DNA from: Candidatus Kapaibacterium sp.
GTDB taxonomy: Bacteria > Bacteroidota > Ignavibacteria > Kapaibacteriales > Kapaibacteriaceae
Direction of reading: 5' to 3'
Assembly (NCBI GenBank): GCA_025455735.1
Contig: JALOMA010000004.1
Coordinates: forward strand, 1-32,622
DNA length: 32,622 nt
The notes under the pieces: model-generated
Databases searched by the model: none
What the model was told of the DNA's origin: nothing
The model's input: the letters and a program-made list of their open reading frames with translations, nothing else
Part shown: positions 25,317 through 32,622 of the stretch, in pieces
Position numbering within the stretch: the first letter of the stretch is position 1
Layout: each line of letters opens with the position of its first letter
Translations under genes and position numbers: made by a program

Positions 25317-26366
25317 CTATGGTGTGGTTAACGATGCCAGAAGGCGAGCCATTGCTTCATTGGCGCGTGCGCGTTCCGCCATCCATCCAGAGAGCTTCGG
25401 GGCGGCAAGACCGGCATATTGCCGTGCCATTGCATGTTCGCCCATACGATCGAGCATCACGGCGGCATGCATTAACCCCAGGGCGTAGCCCGTGTTGGCG
25501 TGCAGAAGTTCGGCAAGGGTGTTGATCGCCTCGGTTTGCCGTCCTTGAGCCTCCTGGAGGCGCGCAAGGGCTAGTCGCGCCTCTACATAGGAGGGTTTCG
25601 CTCCGATGGCACGGAAGTACCACTGTTCAGCCAGAGAGTGCTGGCCAACTTCATGGTGGCATCGGCCCTTCCAGAACATCAACGTCTCGTCATCGGTCAC
25701 TATCGTCAGGACGTCTGCCAGCTGTTCAGCAGCGTCCTGATAGTGCTTCCGCATCATGGCATACTGTGGTCGATGGCGGCGGGTGGCCGCTCTGTCGAGG
25801 GCGAAGGCTTCGATGACGTCAAACGCGTCGTCGATGGAGATATTCGGCGGCAGGGATCCTTGAACTCCTGCATGTATGGCCGTACCGATCCATGCCATCA
25901 GAGGATACCGTTCGCGGCAATGGGCCACCAAGGGTGCAGTATCGACTAGGTATTGCATGGCACGATCATCGTCACCATGCCAGGAGTACAGGGAGGGGAG
26001 GCACAGGCGATCATCGCCTTCGACCGCTAGCTCCAGCTCTTCCCGTGGCGGCAAGGGAATACCGTCCGACGCCTCCATGACGATCATCCACAGGCCAAGC
26101 AGGGGATGGCGGGTGGCCTTCCATCCAGCCAGAAGGATGCCCTTTGCCTCATCGTCACGGTTGGTGCGTGCATCACGGAAGGCGCACCACGACTGTGTTA
26201 GCCAGGCATAGGGATGTACTGCTGGGTCAAGCTGCGTGGCCCTATCTGCCAGGAGAAAGGCCTCATCGAGCCGAGAGCGCGTCTCCAGTTCGTCGGCCAG
26301 TTCCGTCAACCGCTGGGCATTGTTCCAGGACTGAACGGCATCGGCCATGAGCTGTGGTATTGTCAT
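25317..26366 (-). CDS. Tetratricopeptide-repeat protein, function unknown
   Basis: 349 residues, no signal peptide. Helical repeats of the TPR type are visible near the N-terminus ('RLDEAFLLADRATQLDPAVH', about 32-52) and in the C-terminal half: 'GQHSLAEQWYFRAIGAKPSY', 'GRQTEAINTLAELLHANTGY' and 'GEHAMARQYAGLAAPKLSGW', each with the A/G-A-P spacing of TPRs. The middle is less regular. TPR proteins are adaptor scaffolds; the partner is not evident. The gene starts 35 bases after the DUF2461 gene on the same strand and so is probably co-transcribed with it. Ends opposite TonB receptor 2. Confidence 0.7.
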   Translation of the reverse strand: MTIPQLMADAVQSWNNAQRLTELADELETRSRLDEAFLLADRATQLDPAVHPYAWLTQSWCAFRDARTNRDDEAKGILLAGWKATRHPLLGLWMIVMEASDGIPLPPREELELAVEGDDRLCLPSLYSWHGDDDRAMQYLVDTAPLVAHCRERYPLMAWIGTAIHAGVQGSLPPNISIDDAFDVIEAFALDRAATRRHRPQYAMMRKHYQDAAEQLADVLTIVTDDETLMFWKGRCHHEVGQHSLAEQWYFRAIGAKPSYVEARLALARLQEAQGRQTEAINTLAELLHANTGYALGLMHAAVMLDRMGEHAMARQYAGLAAPKLSGWMAERARANEAMARLLASLTTP

Positions 26367-26401
26367 GGTTGTTGTGATATCCCTGACGATGAAGGAAGGA
26401 A

Positions 26402-27061
26402 CTATGCGAAGGCCTGCAGCAGGAACATCTGTAGGGGTCGGGCGGCCAGATAGTACTCCATGATGGCTTCTACGGCATTGGCACCAACAACAACGTTTTC
26501 AGGAACGGAGGCCATGTAGTAGAACTGCTTGTTGGCAATCAGCGGATAGGTGGTAACAACGTCGCGGTACTCCGCCGGAACGATCTTGTTCCGCTCACCA
26601 CGGAGGTCGCCAAAGGCCTTTACGAAGGCAGGGTCGGCCAGGATTGCTTGCAGTGCATCCCCTTGGTCGGCAATGACGTCGCGGATTGTTGCAAGCTCTT
26701 CCTTGTTGGGCATGTAGGATCCACCACCAACCCAGACGCCATTGGCGCCCACTTCGATATAGAACCCTGGATAGCCCATCGCCTTTTTGCCGGCAACACA
26801 GATGGCAGCGCCCAATTGTGTTTTGTACGGCGATTTGTCCTTGGAAAATCGGATGTCGCGATTGATTCTGAACATCGCTTCTTTCGCCGTCTGGTGCAGG
26901 GTAGGCTCAAAGACGCGAATGCGTTCAATGAGGGCCTCAACCAAGGCCAGCATGGGCTTGCGAGCGTCACGTTCGTAGCGGGCCTTGTTGGCTTCGAACC
27001 ACTCCCGAGAATTGTTGTCGGCCAGGTCGCGGAAGAATGCAAAGGTTGATCGAGTTAGCAT
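26402..27061 (-). CDS. DUF2461 (TIGR02453-type) protein
   Basis: 219 residues, soluble. Signatures of DUF2461 are clear: 'FFRDLADNNSREWFEANKARY' at 9-29, 'MFRINRDIRFSKDKSPYKTQLGA' at about 63-85, 'GFYIEVGANGVWVGGG' and 'EYRDVVTTYPLIANKQFYYMASVP'. The family is widespread and of unknown biochemical function. It is complete, with normal length. ATG 27061 begins directly with the family's usual N-terminus. It is upstream of the TPR gene, likely in a two-gene operon. Confidence 0.88.
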   Translation of the reverse strand: MLTRSTFAFFRDLADNNSREWFEANKARYERDARKPMLALVEALIERIRVFEPTLHQTAKEAMFRINRDIRFSKDKSPYKTQLGAAICVAGKKAMGYPGFYIEVGANGVWVGGGSYMPNKEELATIRDVIADQGDALQAILADPAFVKAFGDLRGERNKIVPAEYRDVVTTYPLIANKQFYYMASVPENVVVGANAVEAIMEYYLAARPLQMFLLQAFA

Positions 27062-27140
27062 AGGGTGTGGATGTGGCTTCGGAAGAAGGAAACGTTGTGC
27101 TTGGGCACCGTTGGCAAACCTACAGCCTGGCGCAATTTCT

Positions 27141-27171
27141 GCACGGTTCTTCCAGAACGGAACGTCCGTGC
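27141..27171 (-). terminator. Weak hairpin after the SulP gene
   Basis: On the minus strand GCACGG and CCGTGC enclose an inner TTCC/GGAA pairing, making an interrupted stem just after the SulP stop. It has no following T-run, so its role as terminator is doubtful. Confidence 0.25.
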
Positions 27172-27177
27172 GTACGC

Positions 27178-28740
27178 CTAGTCTTCGTGTTTTTGTTTGC
27201 CATGCACGTTCGTGTACGTAACGGCAATGCCGGCATGGCGCGCCGTCTCGTCGAAGTCCGCTAGGGTTTCGTACACGTCATGATCGATGTATCCCGCTGC
27301 TGTACCGTCGATGACGACGTTGCGGCCAGCAGGGAGCGCACGAAGGATACGCCGCAACTCCGATTTGTGAACGAAGGAAATGTCCTTGTTGAAACGAATG
27401 CGGAGCTCATCATCCAGCTCCGTTACCGTGATTCCTTCGCGATGATGGGCGCGAATGATCCAGAACAGGCTGGATCCAACTCCAGCGGCAACACCAGTGA
27501 TGATATCCGTAAACACCACGGTAAAAAGCGTAACGGCAAAAGGAATCAACTGGGCTGGCCCTTCGCGGAGCATGGATCGAATGATCGTAATGGACGAAAG
27601 GCGATATCCAACAACAAGGAGAATGGAGGCAAGACATGCCAAAGGAATGGCATTCAGATAGCTTGGAATAAGCACGATGCTGAGCAGTAGCAGTAGGCCG
27701 TGGACCATGGACGCCAACCGCGTGCGTCCGCCACCATAGACGTTGGCCGACGAGCGTACGATAACACTCGTTATCGGCAAGCCACCCAGAAGACCGCTCA
27801 CAATATTCCCTATACCTTGGGCACGGAGCTCGGCATTGGGGTCGCTGATCCGCCGTTCAGGGTCCATGCGGTCCACGGCCTCGATCGACAGAAGCGACTC
27901 GACGCTGGCAATGGCCATCATCGTTAGTGCCGTTATCCAGACATCCCTCCGTAGGATGGCACTCCACTCTGGAAATCGCAGCTGGGCCACCAACGAGCTC
28001 CACGATGATACATCGGGTAACTCGACGAGACGGTCATTCCGTGCGGACAAATACATGGCAGGCGTAATGGCCTGAAACACCTGGTTGACGAGCGCGGAGA
28101 GAACCACGGCAACAAGGGCGCCTGGGATAAGCCGCGTCCAGGATTGCCTTCGCATCACTGGCAGGTCCCAGACGATCAGTACGGCCAATGACAGCGCCGT
28201 AATGGCCATGGCACCGGGATGGAATGCCGAAAACGCCTCCAAAGGGTGGATCAATGTCCGTAACCAGCCCAGCAAAGCGAGCGATACCTCGGCATCCGTA
28301 AAACTGGCTTCAAAGCCCAAGGCATGTGGTAGCTGCTTGATGACGATCACAAAGCCAATTGCCGCCAGCATACCTTTGATCACGCTATGCGGTATCCAGT
28401 CGCCTATGGCACCTGCCCGCAGGAAACCCAGGCCAACCTGCATGAGGCCGGCAAGCACCACGGCCAGCAGAAGGGTCTCGAAAGACCCCAGCACGGATAC
28501 CGATGAAGCCACGAGGATGGCAAGGCCTGCAGCGGGCCCGCTGACGGACAACTCCGAGCCCGAAAAAAGCGTCACCACCATGCCACCCACAATGCCGGCA
28601 ATCACACCAGAAAACAACGGAGCATCCGAGGCCAACGCTATGCCGAGACATAACGGCAAGGCAACAAGATAGACCACAAGCCCCGCAGGAAGGTCGCTGC
28701 CAATGGCACGTAACGAAGGTAAACGGACGAAGGTAGGCAT
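27178..28740 (-). CDS. SulP-family inorganic anion transporter
   Basis: 520 residues. The N-terminal 'RAIGSDLPAGLVVYLVALPLCLGIA' followed by 'SGVIAGIVGGMVVTLFSGSELSVSGPAAG' is the classic SulP/SLC26 transmembrane opening; about 10-14 helices run to about residue 420, including 'SVESLLSIEAVDRMDP' and 'GLLGGLPITSVIVRSSANVYGGGRTRLASMVHG'. A short STAS-like domain follows (about 435-520, 'DELRIRFNKDISFVHKSELRRILRALP'). Members carry sulfate, bicarbonate or other anions; this subtype resembles bicarbonate or sulfate carriers, but the substrate cannot be decided and no carbonic anhydrase is adjacent. Start 28740 is chosen at the conserved N-terminus; the frame extends upstream over yajQ and this is rejected. 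It is divergent from yajQ, 145 bases away. Confidence 0.92.
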   Translation of the reverse strand: MPTFVRLPSLRAIGSDLPAGLVVYLVALPLCLGIALASDAPLFSGVIAGIVGGMVVTLFSGSELSVSGPAAGLAILVASSVSVLGSFETLLLAVVLAGLMQVGLGFLRAGAIGDWIPHSVIKGMLAAIGFVIVIKQLPHALGFEASFTDAEVSLALLGWLRTLIHPLEAFSAFHPGAMAITALSLAVLIVWDLPVMRRQSWTRLIPGALVAVVLSALVNQVFQAITPAMYLSARNDRLVELPDVSSWSSLVAQLRFPEWSAILRRDVWITALTMMAIASVESLLSIEAVDRMDPERRISDPNAELRAQGIGNIVSGLLGGLPITSVIVRSSANVYGGGRTRLASMVHGLLLLLSIVLIPSYLNAIPLACLASILLVVGYRLSSITIIRSMLREGPAQLIPFAVTLFTVVFTDIITGVAAGVGSSLFWIIRAHHREGITVTELDDELRIRFNKDISFVHKSELRRILRALPAGRNVVIDGTAAGYIDHDVYETLADFDETARHAGIAVTYTNVHGKQKHED

Positions 28741-28885
28741 CACACGTGGGACATAATAAGCGGGGGAATCAACCGCCGTGCTCGTGCAAAAAACGTGCCA
28801 CTGACCAATGCTTCGTGATGTGAAACATACCAGGCTCTCAACAAAAAGCACGGCATGCCGTAGATTCGTAGCCGAAAGGAACCGT

Positions 28886-29383
28886 ATGGCACAAACATTC
28901 TCCTTTGACTTCATCAGTGATGTCGACCTACAAGAGGCCGACAATGCCGTGAACCAGACCATAAAGGAAGCAGAACACCGTTACGATCTGCGTGGTTCGA
29001 ACCAGGAAATCACCTTTGACAGAACGAAACGTACCGTTACCATCAGGGCCGATGGTGAACACTTCGTGACTGCAATCCGCGATATTCTTGTCCAGAAGAT
29101 GATCAAGCGGGCAATCAGCGTAGAGGCTCTCGAAGAAGGTAAGCCCGAACAAATGGGTGGCAAGAATGTGCGAATGGTGATAACCATGAAGTCCGGCCTT
29201 TCGAAAGAAGAAGCCAAAAAAATCACAACGCTCATCAAGGATGCCAAGTTGAAGGTGACGGCACAAATTCAGGATGAGAAAGTGCGCGTTACTGGCAAGA
29301 GCAAGGATGACCTTCAGGCTGCCATCACTCTCGTAAAGAGTGGCAATCTTGGTTTTCCCGTTCAAGTTGAAAACCTGCGTTGA
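28886..29383 (+). CDS. yajQ: YajQ-family cyclic di-GMP/nucleotide-binding protein
   Basis: 165 residues, the usual YajQ length. The start '[24 protein letters not shown]' and later '[13 protein letters not shown]', '[23 protein letters not shown]', '[24 protein letters not shown]' and end '[13 protein letters not shown]' match the family along its full length. Members bind nucleotides, and in Xanthomonas a homologue binds cyclic di-GMP and affects transcription. AAAGGA is six bases before the ATG at 28886; an upstream in-frame start (28808) is not supported. It is followed after 49 bases by the alpha-oxoamine synthase gene, so an operon is possible. Confidence 0.96.
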   Translation: MAQTFSFDFISDVDLQEADNAVNQTIKEAEHRYDLRGSNQEITFDRTKRTVTIRADGEHFVTAIRDILVQKMIKRAISVEALEEGKPEQMGGKNVRMVITMKSGLSKEEAKKITTLIKDAKLKVTAQIQDEKVRVTGKSKDDLQAAITLVKSGNLGFPVQVENLR

Positions 29384-29432
29384 TCACGCTGGGTGCAAAT
29401 CCTTACCGACTCTTTATCGTGGAGAACTGACT

Positions 29433-30626
29433 GTGGATCTGTTTCAGAAGTGTGTAGAATTCACACGTGCCGATGATGTCAAGGCTCTTGGCCTGTATCC
29501 CTACTTCCGCCCCGTCGAAGAAAACGAAGGTCCGGTCGTTATGCTCGAAGGCCGCCGTGTTATCATGGCGGGCTCCAACAACTACCTTGGCCTGACGTCG
29601 CACCCCGCCGTTAAAAAGGCCGCCATTGACGCCATCGAGCGTTTCGGCACGGGATGCTCCGGCTCGCGATACCTGACGGGTACCATCAATCTTCACGTCG
29701 AGCTGGAAGAACGCCTGGCAGCCTATCTGGGCTATGAAAGCGTTCTCCTGTTCTCTACCGGGTACCAAACGGCCCTTGGCGTTATCAGTGGGTTAGTGAA
29801 CAAGGGCGACTATGTGATCTCCGACAAGGAAAACCACGCCTGCATCATTAGCGGCTGTATGCTGGCCAAAGGCGCTTTTGCCGAGTTTGTGCGATACAAG
29901 CACAACGATATGGAGGACCTCGAAAAAGTCCTTCAGCGCATTCCTGATCATGCCGGAAAGCTGATTGTAACGGATGGTGTTTTCTCCGTCAGCGGAGAAC
30001 TTGTCCGTCTGCCTGAAATGGTAGCGTTGGCCGAGAAATACGGTGCCCGGATCCTCGTCGATGACGCCCACGCTACGGGTGTTGTAGGTGTCGGTGGCCG
30101 TGGCACTGCAAGCCACTATGGCCTGGTCGATCGTACGGACATGACGATGGGGACGTTCTCGAAGACGTTTGCTTCGCTAGGCGGCTTCGTTGCTGGTCCA
30201 GAGCGCGTCATCAACTACTTGAAACACCACTCTCCGGCTTTGATTTTCAGTGCATCTCCAACGCCGGCTTCCGTGGCGGCAGCCTTGGCTGCGTTGGATA
30301 TCCTGGAGCGCCAACCGGAGTTGATCACGAAGTTGATCGACAATGCCGACTACATGCGCAAGGGCTTCGCCGACCTCGGTTTCAGGGTCATTGATTCCCG
30401 TACTGGTATCGTGCCCGTCGTTTTGGGTGATGTAGACCGCACGCTGTTAATGTGGCGCAAGCTGTATGATAACGGTGTCTTCGTCAATGCCTTTGTGCCC
30501 CCTGGCGTGCCCCCCAATCTCTCCATGCTTCGCACAAGCTATATGGCCTCCCACGAACGCGAACATTTGGATGCCATCCTGGACATTTTCGCTCGTGTTG
30601 GTCGCGACCTTGGTCTTATTTCCTGA
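29433..30626 (+). CDS. Alpha-oxoamine synthase, serine palmitoyltransferase-like
   Basis: 397 residues, a PLP enzyme that condenses an amino acid with an acyl-CoA or acyl-ACP. Seen: '[14 protein letters not shown]' and '[25 protein letters not shown]' near the N-terminus; D210 and H213 in 'VDDAHATG'; and PLP lysine K244 in '[13 protein letters not shown]'. The GTFSK context and the N-terminus are closer to bacterial serine palmitoyltransferases, including those of Bacteroides, than to BioF or Kbl, which usually have a 'TLGK' context. Sphingolipid or sulfonolipid synthesis is therefore likely, but BioF-type activity cannot be excluded. The start is GTG 29433, with GGAG eight bases upstream; the ORF extends into yajQ from 29340 but this is rejected. 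The SDR gene follows after nine bases. Confidence 0.85.
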   Translation: MDLFQKCVEFTRADDVKALGLYPYFRPVEENEGPVVMLEGRRVIMAGSNNYLGLTSHPAVKKAAIDAIERFGTGCSGSRYLTGTINLHVELEERLAAYLGYESVLLFSTGYQTALGVISGLVNKGDYVISDKENHACIISGCMLAKGAFAEFVRYKHNDMEDLEKVLQRIPDHAGKLIVTDGVFSVSGELVRLPEMVALAEKYGARILVDDAHATGVVGVGGRGTASHYGLVDRTDMTMGTFSKTFASLGGFVAGPERVINYLKHHSPALIFSASPTPASVAAALAALDILERQPELITKLIDNADYMRKGFADLGFRVIDSRTGIVPVVLGDVDRTLLMWRKLYDNGVFVNAFVPPGVPPNLSMLRTSYMASHEREHLDAILDIFARVGRDLGLIS

Positions 30627-30635
30627 CCCCCTGCC

Positions 30636-31400
30636 ATGCAGATAACCCGCTTCGAGCGCGGCCTTGCCGATCGTGTAGCCATCGTTACCGGGGCTGCCAT
30701 TGGAAACGGCCGCGCCTTCTGTGAACGCTTGGCCGAAGAAGGCGCCCGAATCGTGATCGCTGATGTTGCCGATGCTTCCGAAACCGAAGCTGCCGTGAGA
30801 GCCATCGGTGCCGATGTTCTCGTGCGCCATACGGACTGCACGGATGGCGACGACGTCCGCGGACTGGTTGCCGACACCGTGGCTCGCTTCGGCCGTGTCG
30901 ACATCCTCGTCCACAACGTAGGCCACTACAGCGAAGAACCCTTCGAGCTGCTGTCGTTTGCAGAATGGAAACGTACCCTCGACCTTACGCTGAATTCGCT
31001 CTTCCACGCCATTCAAGCCGTCCTTCCCCCAATGAAACGGCAAGGATTTGGTCGCATCATTACGTTTAGCTCCGATACCGTCTGGCTGGGCACGCCGTAC
31101 CTGACACACTACATCACTGCCAAAATGGGCGTAATCGGGCTTACACGCTCTCTGGCGGCCGAAGTTGGCAAGGATGGGATCACGATCAATACCATCACCG
31201 TAGGACTTACCGCGACGCAACGCCCCGCTGGGGATCCAGTCTCGGATTCCCTCCTTCGTCATATCCTGCCGCAACAAGCCGTCCATCGTGCCGATGAACC
31301 GGAAGATATTGCCAACGTTGTGGCCTTCCTTGCGCTTCCAGCATCCGGTATTATTACGGGGCAGACCATTAACGTTGACGGTGGTGTAGCCCGCCACTAG
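30636..31400 (+). CDS. Short-chain dehydrogenase/reductase
   Basis: 254 residues, classical SDR. Cofactor motif 'TGAAIGNG' (18-25) in the Rossmann fold; D43 in 'IVIADVAD' after beta-2 indicates NAD(H) preference; 'VHNVG' at 92-96 replaces the usual NNAG; catalytic S145/S146, Y159 and K163 in 'YITAK'; and the C-terminal 'SGIITGQTINVDGGVARH' is typical. No specific substrate is evident. Its position nine bases after the serine palmitoyltransferase-like gene suggests joint work, for example reduction of the 3-keto product of that enzyme, by inference; fatty-acid or polyketide-type ketoreduction remains possible. No clear ribosome site precedes the ATG, so translation may depend on the upstream gene. 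Confidence 0.9.
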   Translation: MQITRFERGLADRVAIVTGAAIGNGRAFCERLAEEGARIVIADVADASETEAAVRAIGADVLVRHTDCTDGDDVRGLVADTVARFGRVDILVHNVGHYSEEPFELLSFAEWKRTLDLTLNSLFHAIQAVLPPMKRQGFGRIITFSSDTVWLGTPYLTHYITAKMGVIGLTRSLAAEVGKDGITINTITVGLTATQRPAGDPVSDSLLRHILPQQAVHRADEPEDIANVVAFLALPASGIITGQTINVDGGVARH

Positions 31401-31465
31401 CCACTGCCAAAGCGCGGTACTTTCGTACTTTTCGGGTCAGCCAACCAGTGAGAGAGTGGAGACCC

Positions 31466-32622
31466 ATGAAACTTTTCCCTACGATTTTGTCGGCAGTCGT
31501 CCTGGCTGCCTCCGTAGCCAGCGCTGCCGACACCATCACCGTACGAACACTAACGTTCGACGACATCACCAAGCGGAGCGGTACCTATCTGTTTCCGCCC
31601 CCTCAGCGCTATGAAAAAGTGCTGATGGAAATGACGCTTAAATGCGATCCTCGCACCACACAGGATCGCTTTGATTGCGGCGAATGGGACTACCTGACAT
31701 ATACCTTTATTACGGATTCGACGGGACAGTTTGACTCCACCCGACTTGAAGCCGTAAACTATCGTGTTCGTGGCATCACTCCCGACAGTTTTCCGTATAC
31801 GACAACACCTGTACCCCTTCTCCGACGTTATCGTGTGGTAGGGGCCTCGCGACGATCACAGGTGGAAACACAGATCACCAGGATTGGTAGTGGCGGTGCA
31901 TCGCTGGCAACAGTGTTTACAGCGGCCGGAGGCCGCGCACGCTGGATATGGACGGCCTCCGAGCTGGCGGCGGCAGGCATGACAGCAGGCGCTGTACAAG
32001 GCTTGGAGCTGACGTCCCGTACGGCGCAGGCTTCCCAAATCTCTGCCCTGCGCATTATGATGAATCAGCAAACAAATGCCCAGCCCCCTTCACGGCTGGT
32101 GGACAGTGGCTTCACGACCGTTTTGTTGAACAACGTTACCCTGGTGGAAGGACGGAACCAGTTGGCCTTCGGTACGCCGTTTTCATGGGACGGCACCTCC
32201 GACATCATCGTTGATATTGCCTGCGCCTCCGCTTCCGTGCCAGTGCAGCTCCTGGCAGACCCCTCCCCAGTTGCAGGCACAACAGCCGATGAATCCCGCT
32301 GGGCCTATGCCTTTACTGGCAACGATATGATTGAACTTCATGCCGACGTAGGCAATGCTCTTTCCACTGGCGTTACCATTGCCTTCTGGGCTTGGGGCAA
32401 TCAGCAAAAACTGCCCAAGGCTAGCAGCGTGTTCGAAGCATGGGATGACCAGGGACGTCGGGTGCTCAATGCCCATCTGCCGTGGGACAATGCCAGGGTC
32501 TATTGGGATGCAGGCCGCGACGCATCATCGGGTGCCTTTGACAGAATCGAAACGGACCTTCCCGAAAGCGCCTACGAAGGTCGATGGAACCACTGGGCCT
32601 TCGTCAAGGATGCCACCACAGG
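31466..32622 (+). CDS. Secreted PNGase-F-like/LamG protein (5' part)
   Basis: The frame opens at ATG 31466 (GGAG four bases upstream) and runs off the window, giving 385 complete codons. The signal peptide is 'MKLFPTILSAVVLAASVASA'. The next region contains 'VLMEMTLKCDPRTTQD' and 'FDCGEWDYLTYTFITDS', a pattern found in the N-terminal domain of peptide-N-glycosidase-F-like proteins of Bacteroidota. From about residue 280 ('AFTGNDMIELHADVGNALST', 'VTIAFWAWG', 'GRWNHWAFVKD') a concanavalin/LamG-like domain begins. Such proteins commonly end in a T9SS sorting domain, which lies beyond the window if present. Enzyme activity is unproven; the homology could be limited to a binding fold. Confidence 0.75.
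   Translation, partial: MKLFPTILSAVVLAASVASAADTITVRTLTFDDITKRSGTYLFPPPQRYEKVLMEMTLKCDPRTTQDRFDCGEWDYLTYTFITDSTGQFDSTRLEAVNYRVRGITPDSFPYTTTPVPLLRRYRVVGASRRSQVETQITRIGSGGASLATVFTAAGGRARWIWTASELAAAGMTAGAVQGLELTSRTAQASQISALRIMMNQQTNAQPPSRLVDSGFTTVLLNNVTLVEGRNQLAFGTPFSWDGTSDIIVDIACASASVPVQLLADPSPVAGTTADESRWAYAFTGNDMIELHADVGNALSTGVTIAFWAWGNQQKLPKASSVFEAWDDQGRRVLNAHLPWDNARVYWDAGRDASSGAFDRIETDLPESAYEGRWNHWAFVKDATT

Noticed and set aside
28861-28868. TAGATTCG as a -7 element before yajQ
   Set aside because: One mismatch to TAnnTTTG, no -33 partner, and only 17 bases before the ATG; too weak to list.
28741-28962. Upstream extension of the SulP gene by 74 codons
   Set aside because: It would overlap the start of yajQ on the other strand and the family N-terminus begins at 28740.
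29340-29432. Upstream extension of the alpha-oxoamine synthase
   Set aside because: It overlaps the end of yajQ; GTG 29433 with GGAG upstream gives the family length.
31420-31433. TACTTTCG/TACTTTTC as promoter or small terminator after the SDR gene
   Set aside because: Each has one mismatch to TAnnTTTG, and the GTAC/GTAC stem is only four pairs; neither reading is convincing.

Overview
The window reads as chromosomal DNA of a GC-rich (mid-to-high fifties percent by eye) member of the Bacteroidota/FCB group. Evidence: C-terminal type IX secretion (T9SS) sorting domains on secreted proteins, two TonB-dependent receptors with carboxypeptidase-regulatory-like N-terminal domains, an OmpL-like porin, a LytTR regulator with a four-helix membrane domain, a Bacteroides-like serine palmitoyltransferase homologue, and two promoters of the TAnnTTTG type. 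The mixture of T9SS and high GC would suit a Kapabacteria/Ignavibacteria-type lineage; this placement is inference. No rRNA, tRNA, CRISPR, insertion sequence or phage gene was seen. Genes are packed tightly, with many ATGA start/stop overlaps; no gene-free stretch exceeds 300 bases (largest: 4643-4878 and 18593-18837).

Layout. 1-279: C-terminus of a T9SS cargo protein. 298-3383 (minus): small membrane protein, Tat-type metallo-beta-lactamase-fold hydrolase, GH18 hydrolase and DUF899 thioredoxin-like protein, probably one operon. 3459-4642 (plus): two coupled secreted proteins of unknown function ending at a strong terminator. 4879-8100: large T9SS-exported reprolysin-like metalloprotease. 8187-8783: lipoprotein. 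8790-17495: complete K+-uptake operon kdpA-kdpB-porin-kdpC-kdpD-kdpE. 17492-18592 (minus): surface-antigen-type beta barrel. 18838-19461 and 19458-20375: DUF2306 membrane protein and convergent membrane LytTR regulator. 20432-25226: two TonB-dependent receptors. 25317-27061 (minus): DUF2461 and TPR proteins. 27178-28740 (minus): SulP anion transporter. 28886-31400 (plus): YajQ, an alpha-oxoamine synthase (serine palmitoyltransferase-like) and a short-chain dehydrogenase. 31466-end: start of a secreted PNGase-F-like/LamG protein.

How it fits together. The best-defined system is Kdp: ATPase subunits, a KdpD/KdpE two-component pair and, unusually, an outer-membrane porin gene embedded between kdpB and kdpC. 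Upstream of kdpA are paired CTTGA half-sites with 11-bp spacing, as expected for an OmpR-family regulator such as KdpE, followed by a hairpin that buries the kdpA ribosome-binding site. A second candidate regulatory circuit is the membrane LytTR regulator with two perfect 14-bp repeats 21 bp apart upstream of its DUF2306 neighbour. A third is a 16-bp TetR-type palindrome lying over the predicted start of transcription of the second TonB receptor, although no TetR gene is present. The remainder is mainly cell-envelope and secretion biology: exported enzymes, outer-membrane barrels, and possible sphingolipid synthesis.
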